Source: an uncultured Paracoccaceae bacterium (GTDB lineage: Bacteria > Pseudomonadota > Alphaproteobacteria > Rhodobacterales > Rhodobacteraceae). Taken from it: a stretch of DNA of 64,000 nucleotides. Location of the stretch: contig CATOSB010000012.1 in NCBI GenBank assembly GCA_951812305.1, positions 62,001 to 126,000 of the forward strand. The letters are read 5' to 3'. Below, piece after piece: positions 33,608 through 42,875 of the stretch. The notes beneath the pieces were generated by a model that ran no database searches, had not been told where the DNA came from, and worked only from the letters and a program-made list of their open reading frames with translations. Positions within the stretch are counted from its first letter, which is position 1. Each line of letters begins with the position of its first letter. The position numbers and the translations under genes are program-made.

Positions 33608-34959
33608 CTGACGATCCTTCCGATGGCGGGGGGCAGGAGCCACGCGAGCGCGGCGGCGGTGATCTCCAGCAGCAGGAATGACATCGCGGCAAAAAGCGGG
33701 TTGGTCTCTGAGCGGACCGTCCAGGCCATCTCGAGCGTGGTCCCGGTGAGGAGCATGACCACGAGCAGGGAGAGCCCCGCCGAGACCGGCAGCAGCGTGG
33801 CACTGCGCGCTTTTGCGGTGGTCTCCTTCAGCCCGCCGAAGCCAAGGGCGAAGAGGCCGGCGGCGGCGGCCAGCAACAGTCGGGCGCTCCAGTAGACGAT
33901 AAGTCCCGGAAGAAGGGCGAAGGGTAAAAGGTTCAGCGCGGCGATTACGATCACGCCGACCTGTATCGCTATGGGCCAGATTCCCAACCCTTCGAAGAGC
34001 GAGAAGATGAGCGCCGTGCGGCCCGACACGAAGGCGTTGAGCGAAAACGCCGTGCCGGTGCCCGGGCTTCCGGCCAGTTGGCGTACAACCGCACCGATGA
34101 AGTCGATAAACGCGCCCGGCATGGTGAGCAGCGCAAGGCAGAGACAGACGGTCAGAAGCCGGAAGGCGATGCCTTTGTAGAGAACACCGGGATTGCCGGA
34201 GAGGATCCAGTTCCCTGCCCGGAGAACCAGATCGATGACGAAGAGGCCGAGCAGCAGGCCGATGGCCCAGATGCCGATCTCCGCGAGCACCTTCTGCGAG
34301 GCCTGGGCGATCTCCTCCAGCACCTGGTCCCAGTGGAAGCCGAAGGCCCTGCCGCCCCGGATCGCGCCGATTTCCCCTCCGAGGCTGGCCACATCCCGCT
34401 CGCAGGCGAGAACCGCCCTGTAGCTCGGGGCGGTGATGAGGGCGTGGTTCCCGGCAACCCCTTCGTAGATCGAGTGCCCCGCGCCGGCACCGCTGACACG
34501 CGGCAGCGCGGCCCAGACCCCGGCAATCCTGTTGGCGGTCGCGGGTGAGGTATCGCCCGCCCGGTATCCGGTGGCGCGCAACAGGTGCCGCCCGAGCCGG
34601 TCCTGTGTCGCCGCGTCGAAGGTCTCCGAGGGCCGCACCAGACCCTGATCGACGAGACGCTGAAGGGTGGGGCGGATGATCTGGTACTTTCCGGCAGCCG
34701 AAGAGATCGAGCCGCCGCGCACCGTGTTGCGCTGCCAGGCCAGCACCTCGCCCACGCTCATCGTCGTGACCGCGCGGGGCGGGCGCACCTTCACCCGGTA
34801 ATTGACGGTGTCATAGCTCCCGCGCGCTTCCAGCCGCCCGACCAGATCAAGCACCGTGTCCTCGGTGCAGGCAGGCGCAGGCAGGGCCATAAAGAGACAG
34901 GCGAGACACAGCAGGGCCGAAAGCAGCCTGGACCGCAGAGGATATGCATCAAACCCCAT
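33604..34959 (-). CDS. Muramidase fused to a VirB6/TrbL-like membrane domain
   Basis: This is a 451-residue protein. ATG 34959 is chosen because a typical signal peptide follows (MGFDAYPLRSRLLSALLCLA, CLFMALPAPA-C). Residues about 28-200 are a lysozyme-like domain (LVGRLEARGSYDTVNYRVKV, SSAAGKYQIIRPTLQRLV, ATQDRLGRHLLRATGYRAGD). The remaining 230 residues hold five or six hydrophobic helices (IGIWAIGLLLGLFVIDLVLR, ALNLLPFALLPGLIVYWSAR), as in VirB6/TrbL inner-membrane channel proteins. It would combine a VirB1-like role with a channel role. The membrane part is assigned from topology and context only. Confidence 0.7.
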   Translation of the reverse strand: MGFDAYPLRSRLLSALLCLACLFMALPAPACTEDTVLDLVGRLEARGSYDTVNYRVKVRPPRAVTTMSVGEVLAWQRNTVRGGSISSAAGKYQIIRPTLQRLVDQGLVRPSETFDAATQDRLGRHLLRATGYRAGDTSPATANRIAGVWAALPRVSGAGAGHSIYEGVAGNHALITAPSYRAVLACERDVASLGGEIGAIRGGRAFGFHWDQVLEEIAQASQKVLAEIGIWAIGLLLGLFVIDLVLRAGNWILSGNPGVLYKGIAFRLLTVCLCLALLTMPGAFIDFIGAVVRQLAGSPGTGTAFSLNAFVSGRTALIFSLFEGLGIWPIAIQVGVIVIAALNLLPFALLPGLIVYWSARLLLAAAAGLFALGFGGLKETTAKARSATLLPVSAGLSLLVVMLLTGTTLEMAWTVRSETNPLFAAMSFLLLEITAAALAWLLPPAIGRIVR

Positions 34960-34998
34960 GGGCGTGTCCCCATGGTCGTGCCGGATTGACCGCCGGAA

Positions 34999-35016
34999 AT
35001 AATATGTACATATTAT
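34999..35016. promoter_or_regulatory. Palindromic operator candidate of brnTA
   Basis: ATAATATGTACATATTAT is a perfect 18-bp palindrome ending 5 nt before the brnT ATG. A TTGACC at 34986-34991 could be a -35 box. BrnTA systems are repressed by their own proteins, so a site here is expected. Confidence 0.6.
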
Positions 35017-35020
35017 GTAG

Positions 35021-35287
35021 ATGGATTTTGAATGGGATACGGCAAAGCGTCTGCGTAATTTGGGCAAACACGGGATCGACTTCGCGGCGATAGGGTCTTT
35101 CGCATGGGAAATTGCCATAACCAGGGAGGACAGGCGTGGTGACTATGGCGAACGAAGATTCATCTCGATCAGTCTCATAGGTAACCGCCACCATGTCGCT
35201 GTCTGGAGCCTGCGCGGTGATGCCCGCCGCCTTATTTCCCTTCGAAAAGCGAACAAACGAGAGGTTAAAGCCTATGTCGCAGAATAA
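35021..35287 (+). CDS. brnT: BrnT toxin (type II toxin-antitoxin)
   Basis: This is an 88-residue protein with ATG 35021. FEWDTAKRLRNLGKHGIDFA, then GDYGERRFISISLIGNRHHV, then VWSLRGDARRLISLRKANKR is the complete BrnT pattern (a RelE-fold ribonuclease). The conserved W-D, K-H-G-I-D-F and R-R-I-S-x-R-x-A elements are present. It would cleave RNA when not bound by BrnA. The gene overlaps the antitoxin by 14 nt. The pair lies between transfer genes on the opposite strand and is probably a stability module of the element. Confidence 0.92.
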   Translation: MDFEWDTAKRLRNLGKHGIDFAAIGSFAWEIAITREDRRGDYGERRFISISLIGNRHHVAVWSLRGDARRLISLRKANKREVKAYVAE

Positions 35288-35498
35288 ATCGTATATTGAT
35301 GAAAACGGCGATGCCCTTGAACTGGATGAGGCGTGGTTTGCCAAAGCCCGGCGCGGACGGCCACCGTTGCCACCCGAGAAACGCAAGAAGTCGGTGCATA
35401 TGATGCTGGATCCTGACATTCTGGCGCGCCTTAAATCGGAGGGCCGTGGCTGGCAGACGCGTGCCAACGCGCTTTTGCGCGCGGCTTTGGGCCTGTAG
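35274..35498 (+). CDS. brnA: BrnA antitoxin
   Basis: This is a 74-residue protein. ATG 35274 lies inside the last codons of brnT. The C-terminal ribbon-helix-helix part, KKSVHMMLDPDILARLKSEG then RGWQTRANALLRAAL, is the usual BrnA DNA-binding and dimerisation region. It neutralises BrnT and probably represses the pair through the upstream palindrome. Both genes look intact. Confidence 0.9.
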   Translation: MSQNKSYIDENGDALELDEAWFAKARRGRPPLPPEKRKKSVHMMLDPDILARLKSEGRGWQTRANALLRAALGL

Positions 35499-35502
35499 GC
35501 GC

Positions 35503-35962
35503 TCACGGGATCACCGCCGGGAGGGATATGTCGTCTTCGACGAGGACGTTCATGAGTGCGCCGGCCTTGACGCGGAAGCGGGGGCCACGCTCAAGCAACT
35601 GCCCGAGATAGTCTTCTGCCACGCGTCCGGTTGCGCTGCCGGTGGCCTGGGCGACGAGTGCGCCGAGATCGCTTTCTTCCCGGTCTTTCGTTCCTGTGAG
35701 GATCTGTGTTGCATTGCCGGCGAGATCAAACAGCACGGCGGCGCCGAGCGCGGTCAGCAGGCCGGTCGTGCGCTGCCCGCGCACGCCGGAGGCGCCGTCG
35801 GCCCCGAGGGTGGCGAATTTGTCCAGATCATGGCGCGTCCCGTCGGGCATTCGGAGATCGGTCCAGGCGAAGAAGAGCCGTCGCTGCCCGGTTCGGGTGT
35901 CCGAGCCATAGGTGCCGACAAGCGCCGCGCCGCGCGGGATGAGCACGCGCGTTCCGGTGTCG
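35503..35962 (-). pseudogene. VirB10/TrbI C-terminal stump
   Basis: The surviving frame encodes DTGTRVLIPRGAALVGTYGS, TGQRRLFFAWTDLRMPDGTR, then a glycine-rich middle and LISLPAVIP-type end (EDDISLPAVIP). This is the beta-barrel C-terminal domain of VirB10/TrbI, about 150 of an expected 400 residues. At about 35960 the sequence changes to the 3' part of an unrelated AAA+ ATPase gene. The N-terminal half, and with it the rest of the channel genes (VirB4, B8, B9, B11), is absent from this window. The gene is non-functional unless other copies exist elsewhere. Confidence 0.78.
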
Positions 35963-36393
35963 CTGTGTTAGCAACAGTCTCCAACCTATCAATAAATTTC
36001 CAGTCTGCCTCATCTTCATCTCTGAACTTGATGTTGGTCACGACCAGTGACCATTCTGGATCTCCAACATCAAGAAAGATAGCCGCCGGTGCTCCAAGAT
36101 GGTCACGCATCAACATGCGAACCCCATCAGAAATTCGAGCTTCCCAACCTTCGATGGTATGAGCTTGACAATACATCGGAGAGAACCGTTCCGGCTCTAT
36201 AATTTTTAGGAGTTCGGTTTTACCAAGCATGTCAGGATCGGCCGCACTCACTCTTCCTTGCTCAACAAGCTTCCAAACTTCCGTCAAACTATCGCTTGAC
36301 GCAAAGATAATTGGTTTCACCGCCTTGGAGGCTTCCAAAAAATCCGCTGTGGATAAACAGCGCTCTTTAGTAACTTCTGTTAGAACTTCTGAC

Positions 36394-37994
36394 GTAACTC
36401 CCAAGCACCCCCCACGTTTGAGTGTTATTGTCAGTTTTATGGTGAGTCGAATTTGCCATTTTGCGCGTGTTTTTTTTCTTTCTTGTCTGAATTCTGTGGC
36501 GCCGGGTTGATTTCTCTGAATCAGTGGTGGGATGGATCAGGTTGCCGCCCTTGAACAACTTCTCGCCACGGCTCTGCGTCGGATCGCTGAGCTTGAAGCT
36601 GCGTTGGCGAGCATGGCGGAAGAGATCACGGACCTGCGCCGACAGTTGGCCAAGAACAGCAGCAATAGCAGCAAGCCCCCTTCAAGTGATGGCCTGAAGA
36701 AGCCAGCCCCGCGCAGCCTGCGTGGCAAATCCGGAAAGAAAAGTGGCGGCCAAGTTGGCCACCGGGGCGACACCCTGCGCCAGACGTCAACACCCGACTT
36801 TGTCGAACGGCATGAGGCGACGCATTGCAGCGCCTGTCAGAGCGCCCTGACGGCGGAGATGGTGAAAGGGATCGAGAAGCGTCAGGTGTTCGACTTGCCT
36901 GCGCCACGCCTGGAGGTCACCGAGCATCAGGCGGCGGTTTATTGTTGCGACCATTGTCGAGCCACGACGACGGCTGGCTTTCCCGATGGCGTGGCCGCGC
37001 ATGTGCAATATGGCACGCGCATGCGGGCAGTGGCGGTCTATTGCAATGTTCAGCAGCTGATACCCGAGGATCGGGTCTGCCAGCTTATGCGCGACCTGTT
37101 TGGGGCCACCAGCTTGTGCGCGGCCAGCGTGACCAACTGGACGCGCGGCGCGGCAAATAAGATGGGTGTCGTGGTTGAACACATTCTCGCCCGGCTTGCC
37201 GAAGGCGGCGTTCGGCATCTGGACGAGACCGGACTTCGTGTTGCCGGCAAGCTGCACTGGCTGCACACGATCTGCGATACCGCCTTCACCCATTACCGCA
37301 TCAGCGCCAAACGCGGTGCTGTTCCAACCTTCCTGACCGGCGGGACGATCATTCATGATCACTGGAAACCCTACTACGCCCATATGAGCGGAGTGGACGC
37401 CCACGCCCTCTGCGGGGCGCATCACTTGCGCGAACTCAAGGCCATCGAAGAGATCGAAAAAGAGCCTTGGGCGACGGAGATGAGCGCAGTGCTTCATAGC
37501 GCCAATCAGCTCAGATGCGCGGCTCAGGATCAAGGCGAGACCGAACTCCCGGAACTGGTTCGCCAGGGTATAGTCACCAGATACATGGCGATCCTCGCCA
37601 AGGGGCTCGCCTTCCACGAACGCCGGCCCCCGCTGGCCAAAAGCCCCGGCACCCGCGGCCGAAAAGCCAGGCGGCCAGGCCACAACCTGCTCCTCCGCCT
37701 GCGTGACTACCGCGATGACGTTTTGCGATTCATCGCCGACTTCGCGGTCCCATTCACAAACAATCAGGCCGAACAGGACCTGCGCATGATGAAGCTGCGC
37801 ATGAAAATCTCGGGCACCTTCCGCACCCTCGAGGGCGCGCGGGTCTTCGCCGACATCAGGTCCGTCATCTCGACGGCCAGAAAACACCGGTTCAACATCC
37901 TGGAAATCCTGACCCTGTCACCACCTCAGATCATCGCACGGCTCTGACGGAACAAAACCCCGCAACCCTATCGGACAGGGTGCTTGGGAGTTAC
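36394..37994 (+). mobile_element. IS66-type element, copy A (complete, 1,601 bp)
   Basis: The terminal repeats are GTAACTCCCAAGCACCC at both ends. The left flank CTTCTGAC (36386-36393) has its partner not at the right end of this copy but beyond copy B at 39512-39519, so A and B behave as one inserted unit. Confidence 0.92.
36532..37947 (+). CDS. tnpC: IS66-family transposase (TnpC type), copy A
   Basis: This is a 471-residue protein. The N-terminal leucine-rich coiled coil (VAALEQLLATALRRIAELEA) is followed by a low-complexity basic linker (SSNSSKPPSSDGLKK). Next come the zinc-binding pairs CSACQ and CCDHC, then a DDE core (RHLDETGLRV, IIHDHWKPYY, NNQAEQDLRMMKLRMKISG). No tnpA or tnpB accompanies it. 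That, with the 1.6-kb length, fits the single-gene ISBst12-like branch of IS66. This copy reads AHALC and ERRPPL at the two variable positions seen among the five copies, as does copy C. Confidence 0.92.
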   Translation: MDQVAALEQLLATALRRIAELEAALASMAEEITDLRRQLAKNSSNSSKPPSSDGLKKPAPRSLRGKSGKKSGGQVGHRGDTLRQTSTPDFVERHEATHCSACQSALTAEMVKGIEKRQVFDLPAPRLEVTEHQAAVYCCDHCRATTTAGFPDGVAAHVQYGTRMRAVAVYCNVQQLIPEDRVCQLMRDLFGATSLCAASVTNWTRGAANKMGVVVEHILARLAEGGVRHLDETGLRVAGKLHWLHTICDTAFTHYRISAKRGAVPTFLTGGTIIHDHWKPYYAHMSGVDAHALCGAHHLRELKAIEEIEKEPWATEMSAVLHSANQLRCAAQDQGETELPELVRQGIVTRYMAILAKGLAFHERRPPLAKSPGTRGRKARRPGHNLLLRLRDYRDDVLRFIADFAVPFTNNQAEQDLRMMKLRMKISGTFRTLEGARVFADIRSVISTARKHRFNILEILTLSPPQIIARL

Positions 37995-39511
37995 CTTTCT
38001 TGTCTGAATTCTGTGGCGCCGGGTTGATTTCTCTGAATCAGTGGTGGGATGGATCAGGTTGCCGCCCTTGAACAACTTCTCGCCACGGCTCTGCGTCGGA
38101 TCGCTGAGCTTGAAGCTGCGTTGGCGAGCATGGCGGAAGAGATCACGGACCTGCGCCGACAGTTGGCCAAGAACAGCAGCAATAGCAGCAAGCCCCCTTC
38201 AAGTGATGGCCTGAAGAAGCCAGCCCCGCGCAGCCTGCGTGGCAAATCCGGAAAGAAAAGTGGCGGCCAAGTTGGCCACCGGGGCGACACCCTGCGCCAG
38301 ACGTCAACACCCGACTTTGTCGAACGGCATGAGGCGACGCATTGCAGCGCCTGTCAGAGCGCCCTGACGGCGGAGATGGTGAAAGGGATCGAGAAGCGTC
38401 AGGTGTTCGACTTGCCTGCGCCACGCCTGGAGGTCACCGAGCATCAGGCGGCGGTTTATTGTTGCGACCATTGTCGAGCCACGACGACGGCTGGCTTTCC
38501 CGATGGCGTGGCCGCGCATGTGCAATATGGCACGCGCATGCGGGCAGTGGCGGTCTATTGCAATGTTCAGCAGCTGATACCCGAGGATCGGGTCTGCCAG
38601 CTTATGCGCGACCTGTTTGGGGCCACCAGCTTGTGCGCGGCCAGCGTGACCAACTGGACGCGCGGCGCGGCAAATAAGATGGGTGTCGTGGTTGAACACA
38701 TTCTCGCCCGGCTTGCCGAAGGCGGCGTTCGGCATCTGGACGAGACCGGACTTCGTGTTGCCGGCAAGCTGCACTGGCTGCACACGATCTGCGATACCGC
38801 CTTCACCCATTACCGCATCAGCGCCAAACGCGGTGCTGTTCCAACCTTCCTGACCGGCGGGACGATCATTCATGATCACTGGAAACCCTACTACGCCCAT
38901 ATGAGCGGAGTGGACGCCCACGTCCTCTGCGGGGCGCATCACTTGCGCGAACTCAAGGCCATCGAAGAGATCGAAAAAGAGCCTTGGGCGACGGAGATGA
39001 GCGCAGTGCTTCATAGCGCCAATCAGCTCAGATGCGCGGCTCAGGATCAAGGCGAGACCGAACTCCCGGAACTGGTTCGCCAGGGTATAGTCACCAGATA
39101 CATGGCGATCCTCGCCAAGGGGCTCGCCTTCCACGAACGCCAGCCCCCGCTGGCCAAAAGCCCCGGCACCCGCGGCCGAAAAGCCAGGCGGCCAGGCCAC
39201 AACCTGCTCCTCCGCCTGCGTGACTACCGCGATGACGTTTTGCGATTCATCGCCGACTTCGCGGTCCCATTCACAAACAATCAGGCCGAACAGGACCTGC
39301 GCATGATGAAGCTGCGCATGAAAATCTCGGGCACCTTCCGCACCCTCGAGGGCGCGCGGGTCTTCGCCGACATCAGGTCCGTCATCTCGACGGCCAGAAA
39401 ACACCGGTTCAACATCCTGGAAATCCTGACCCTGTCACCACCTCAGATCATCGCACGGCTCTGACGGAACAAAACCCCGCAACCCTATCGGACAGGGTGC
39501 TTGGGAGTTAC
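37995..39511 (+). mobile_element. IS66-type element, copy B (lacks the first 84 bp)
   Basis: Copy B begins at the base equivalent to position 85 of a full element, directly after the right end of copy A. Its own right end is normal and is followed by CTTCTGAC. Confidence 0.92.
38049..39464 (+). CDS. tnpC: IS66-family transposase, copy B
   Basis: The full 471-residue frame is kept because only non-coding left-end sequence is missing. It is distinguished from the others by AHVLC and carries ERQPPL. Without a left terminal repeat the element cannot move on its own, but the protein could act in trans. Confidence 0.9.
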   Translation: MDQVAALEQLLATALRRIAELEAALASMAEEITDLRRQLAKNSSNSSKPPSSDGLKKPAPRSLRGKSGKKSGGQVGHRGDTLRQTSTPDFVERHEATHCSACQSALTAEMVKGIEKRQVFDLPAPRLEVTEHQAAVYCCDHCRATTTAGFPDGVAAHVQYGTRMRAVAVYCNVQQLIPEDRVCQLMRDLFGATSLCAASVTNWTRGAANKMGVVVEHILARLAEGGVRHLDETGLRVAGKLHWLHTICDTAFTHYRISAKRGAVPTFLTGGTIIHDHWKPYYAHMSGVDAHVLCGAHHLRELKAIEEIEKEPWATEMSAVLHSANQLRCAAQDQGETELPELVRQGIVTRYMAILAKGLAFHERQPPLAKSPGTRGRKARRPGHNLLLRLRDYRDDVLRFIADFAVPFTNNQAEQDLRMMKLRMKISGTFRTLEGARVFADIRSVISTARKHRFNILEILTLSPPQIIARL

Positions 39512-39993
39512 CTTCTGACTTTCTATAGTACGCCCGATAAACTGAATCCTCAACAACTTGCTCTAATTCCGCGCCTGTAAAACCCACAGTAGCTTCGACG
39601 ATTCTATCGATATCAAGTTGGTCAGTCTTAATCTTCCGTTCAGCCAAATGGATTTTCAGGATTTCTTTTCTTGCCTCAATGCCTGGGCAACCCAAAAAAA
39701 ACTTTGCATCTAAACGTCCGGCACGAGTCAGCTCAGGTGGAAGATCCTCAAAGCGATTAGCTGTTGCCAAAACGAACACCTGTGCTTCGTGCTCTTGCAG
39801 CCAGGTCAAAAGTGACGCCCGCATATTGAGATCTACGCTATGAGTTGCATCATTCGTCTGAGCTACTGCTTTGTCAATTTCGTCTATCCAAAGGATGCAC
39901 GGCGCTACACTTTCGATCATTTGCAAAGATGCGCGTAGCTTTCGTTCACTTTCTCCGAAGTACTTGTTTTTTAACCTGAGTTCTGGATAAGCG

Positions 39994-40887
39994 CTATATC
40001 TGGTATTCGACCTGCCTGATTGTTTCCGGCACGGTTATGGGTCCCATTTTAACTTTGGTTTTCCCGAGCATATAGGCTGCGACACACGAGATGAGGTGTA
40101 CGAATGCGTTGGCAGGCGATCTGTGTCGAGTGTGTTCCAGTCCCATGCTGGTTTTCAACTTATCGAACAGAGTTTCGATGATGAACCGCCTTCGCAACAG
40201 GATTTTGTTCAGGATTGGCAGGAGATAGTTTTTCATGTTGCGGCGAATGCCGGTGACGAGGTGGAGCCCACGCTGCCAGAGCCGTTGGAAGAGGGATTTG
40301 GAGATATAGCCCTTATCAGCAAATATTTTGCCTTCGAGGCCCGCGATCATGGCTTCAAACGGCTTTCGATCATCGACATTACCTGCCGTGATTTTGACGG
40401 CCATGATCTCCCCCTTGTTGTTGATGATTAGATGCAGTTTGAAGCCAAAGAACCAGCCCATTGTGCTGCGACCGCGCTTTGCCAGCCCCTTGAAGACCTT
40501 GTTTCGATTAATGCGGGCATTGTGGCAGACCGCGAGCTTAGTGCTGTCGGCAAAATAGACGCCGGTTTTTTCACCGCTGAAGCAGTGCAGCAGTATGCAA
40601 AACGGCACCATTAATCTTGGCATGAGGCTGACAAACCGACCATAGCTCGGGAGGTTGCCAAAGCAGTCACGGTATTTCTGCTCAACGCCATAAATCCAAT
40701 AATGTTTGAAGTCCTTGAACGGCGACAAGTGAAACAAGACCATGATGAACAGGCTCTCCCCCAGGGTCAGCTTGCCGGCGCGAAGCCTCTGACGACCCGA
40801 GGGGATCAACCGGTGGCGCTCCCAGTCCTCGTAGGTTTTTGCAAAATCATCGAGACAGACAAAAAGTGCGGTGTTAGTGATCGACAT
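39994..40887 (-). CDS. IS982-family transposase, copy 2
   Basis: This is a 297-residue protein from ATG 40887, intact. It is identical by eye to the copy at 23531 except for Asn in CFGNLPS. It retains all acidic DDE segments. Confidence 0.88.
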   Translation of the reverse strand: MSITNTALFVCLDDFAKTYEDWERHRLIPSGRQRLRAGKLTLGESLFIMVLFHLSPFKDFKHYWIYGVEQKYRDCFGNLPSYGRFVSLMPRLMVPFCILLHCFSGEKTGVYFADSTKLAVCHNARINRNKVFKGLAKRGRSTMGWFFGFKLHLIINNKGEIMAVKITAGNVDDRKPFEAMIAGLEGKIFADKGYISKSLFQRLWQRGLHLVTGIRRNMKNYLLPILNKILLRRRFIIETLFDKLKTSMGLEHTRHRSPANAFVHLISCVAAYMLGKTKVKMGPITVPETIRQVEYQI

Positions 40888-41274
40888 GAGTGGCGGTCCA
40901 TATTGTGTCGCTTTTGAACCTTGAATCATGGGGCAACGTACCTGGAAACCCCTCTCACCCCATACTAATCACGGGGGCATTCAGGCTGGTCAACACGGGG
41001 CAAAAGGTGCGCGCCATGGAGAACAACTTCCCAATCAACGAAGATCTCGCTTATGAGAAGATCCGGGACCTCATGTTCGACATGATGGAAGAGGACCCCA
41101 ACCGTTTCTACGCCCTCACGGATAAGCTCAATGAACTGGCTGCGCTCCCTAAAAGAACCATGACACTTGTGCTCGATCTGATGGCTGCCACTCCCTTTCA
41201 GGTGATCATCCCGAAACACGTACGGAAAAATGACCCTGATACATTCAAAGCAGATCACGAAACCGTTTCAAATG

Positions 41275-42875
41275 GTAACTCCCAAGCACCCTGTCCGATA
41301 GGGTTGCGGGGTTTTGTTCCGTCAGAGCCGTGCGATGATCTGAGGTGGTGACAGGGTCAGGATTTCCAGGATGTTGAACCGGTGTTTTCTGGCCGTCGAG
41401 ATGACGGACCTGATGTCGGCGAAGACCCGCGCGCCCTCGAGGGTGCGGAAGGTGCCCGAGATTTTCATGCGCAGCTTCATCATGCGCAGGTCCTGTTCGG
41501 CCTGATTGTTTGTGAATGGGACCGCGAAGTCGGCGATGAATCGCAAAACGTCATCGCGGTAGTCACGCAGGCGGAGGAGCAGGTTGTGGCCTGGCCGCCT
41601 GGCTTTTCGGCCGCGGGTGCCGGGGCTTTTGGCCAGCGGGGGCCGGCGTTCGTGGAAGGCGAGCCCCTTGGCGAGGATCGCCATGTATCTGGTGACTATA
41701 CCCTGGCGAACCAGTTCCGGGAGTTCGGTCTCGCCTTGATCCTGAGCCGCGCATCTGAGCTGATTGGCGCTATGAAGCACTGCGCTCATCTCCGTCGCCC
41801 AAGGCTCTTTTTCGATCTCTTCGATGGCCTTGAGTTCGCGCAAGTGATGCGCCCCGCAGAGGGCGTGGGCGTCCACTCCGCTCATATGGGCGTAGTAGGG
41901 TTTCCAGTGATCATGAATGATCGTCCCGCCGGTCAGGAAGGTTGGAACAGCACCGCGTTTGGCGCTGATGCGGTAATGGGTGAAGGCGGTATCGCAGATC
42001 GTGTGCAGCCAGTGCAGCTTGCCGGCAACACGAAGTCCGGTCTCGTCCAGATGCCGAACGCCGCCTTCGGCAAGCCGGGCGAGAATGTGTTCAACCACGA
42101 CACCCATCTTATTTGCCGCGCCGCGCGTCCAGTTGGTCACGCTGGCCGCGCACAAGCTGGTGGCCCCAAACAGGTCGCGCATAAGCTGGCAGACCCGATC
42201 CTCGGGTATCAGCTGCTGAACATTGCAATAGACCGCCACTGCCCGCATGCGCGTGCCATATTGCACATGCGCGGCCACGCCATCGGGAAAGCCAGCCGTC
42301 GTCGTGGCTCGACAATGGTCGCAACAATAAACCGCCGCCTGATGCTCGGTGACCTCCAGGCGTGGCGCAGGCAAGTCGAACACCTGACGCTTCTCGATCC
42401 CTTTCACCATCTCCGCCGTCAGGGCGCTCTGACAGGCGCTGCAATGCGTCGCCTCATGCCGTTCGACAAAGTCGGGTGTTGACGTCTGGCGCAGGGTGTC
42501 GCCCCGGTGGCCAACTTGGCCGCCACTTTTCTTTCCGGATTTGCCACGCAGGCTGCGCGGGGCTGGCTTCTTCAGGCCATCACTTGAAGGGGGCTTGCTG
42601 CTATTGCTGCTGTTCTTGGCCAACTGTCGGCGCAGGTCCGTGATCTCTTCCGCCATGCTCGCCAACGCAGCTTCAAGCTCAGCGATCCGACGCAGAGCCG
42701 TGGCGAGAAGTTGTTCAAGGGCGGCAACCTGATCCATCCCACCACTGATTCAGAGAAATCAACCCGGCGCCACAGAATTCAGACAAGAAAGAAAAAAAAC
42801 ACGCGCAAAATGGCAAATTCGACTCACCATAAAACTGACAATAACACTCAAACGTGGGGGGTGCTTGGGAGTTAC
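41275..42875 (-). mobile_element. IS66-type element, copy C (complete)
   Basis: 1,601 bp, with the 8-bp duplication TTCAAATG at 41267-41274 and 42876-42883. It is the youngest insertion of this nest because it sits inside the IS982-like copy. Confidence 0.95.
41322..42737 (-). CDS. tnpC: IS66-family transposase, copy C
   Basis: Intact 471-residue frame with the same variant residues as copy A (AHALC, ERRPPL). It is therefore the likely sister of copy A. Confidence 0.92.
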   Translation of the reverse strand: MDQVAALEQLLATALRRIAELEAALASMAEEITDLRRQLAKNSSNSSKPPSSDGLKKPAPRSLRGKSGKKSGGQVGHRGDTLRQTSTPDFVERHEATHCSACQSALTAEMVKGIEKRQVFDLPAPRLEVTEHQAAVYCCDHCRATTTAGFPDGVAAHVQYGTRMRAVAVYCNVQQLIPEDRVCQLMRDLFGATSLCAASVTNWTRGAANKMGVVVEHILARLAEGGVRHLDETGLRVAGKLHWLHTICDTAFTHYRISAKRGAVPTFLTGGTIIHDHWKPYYAHMSGVDAHALCGAHHLRELKAIEEIEKEPWATEMSAVLHSANQLRCAAQDQGETELPELVRQGIVTRYMAILAKGLAFHERRPPLAKSPGTRGRKARRPGHNLLLRLRDYRDDVLRFIADFAVPFTNNQAEQDLRMMKLRMKISGTFRTLEGARVFADIRSVISTARKHRFNILEILTLSPPQIIARL

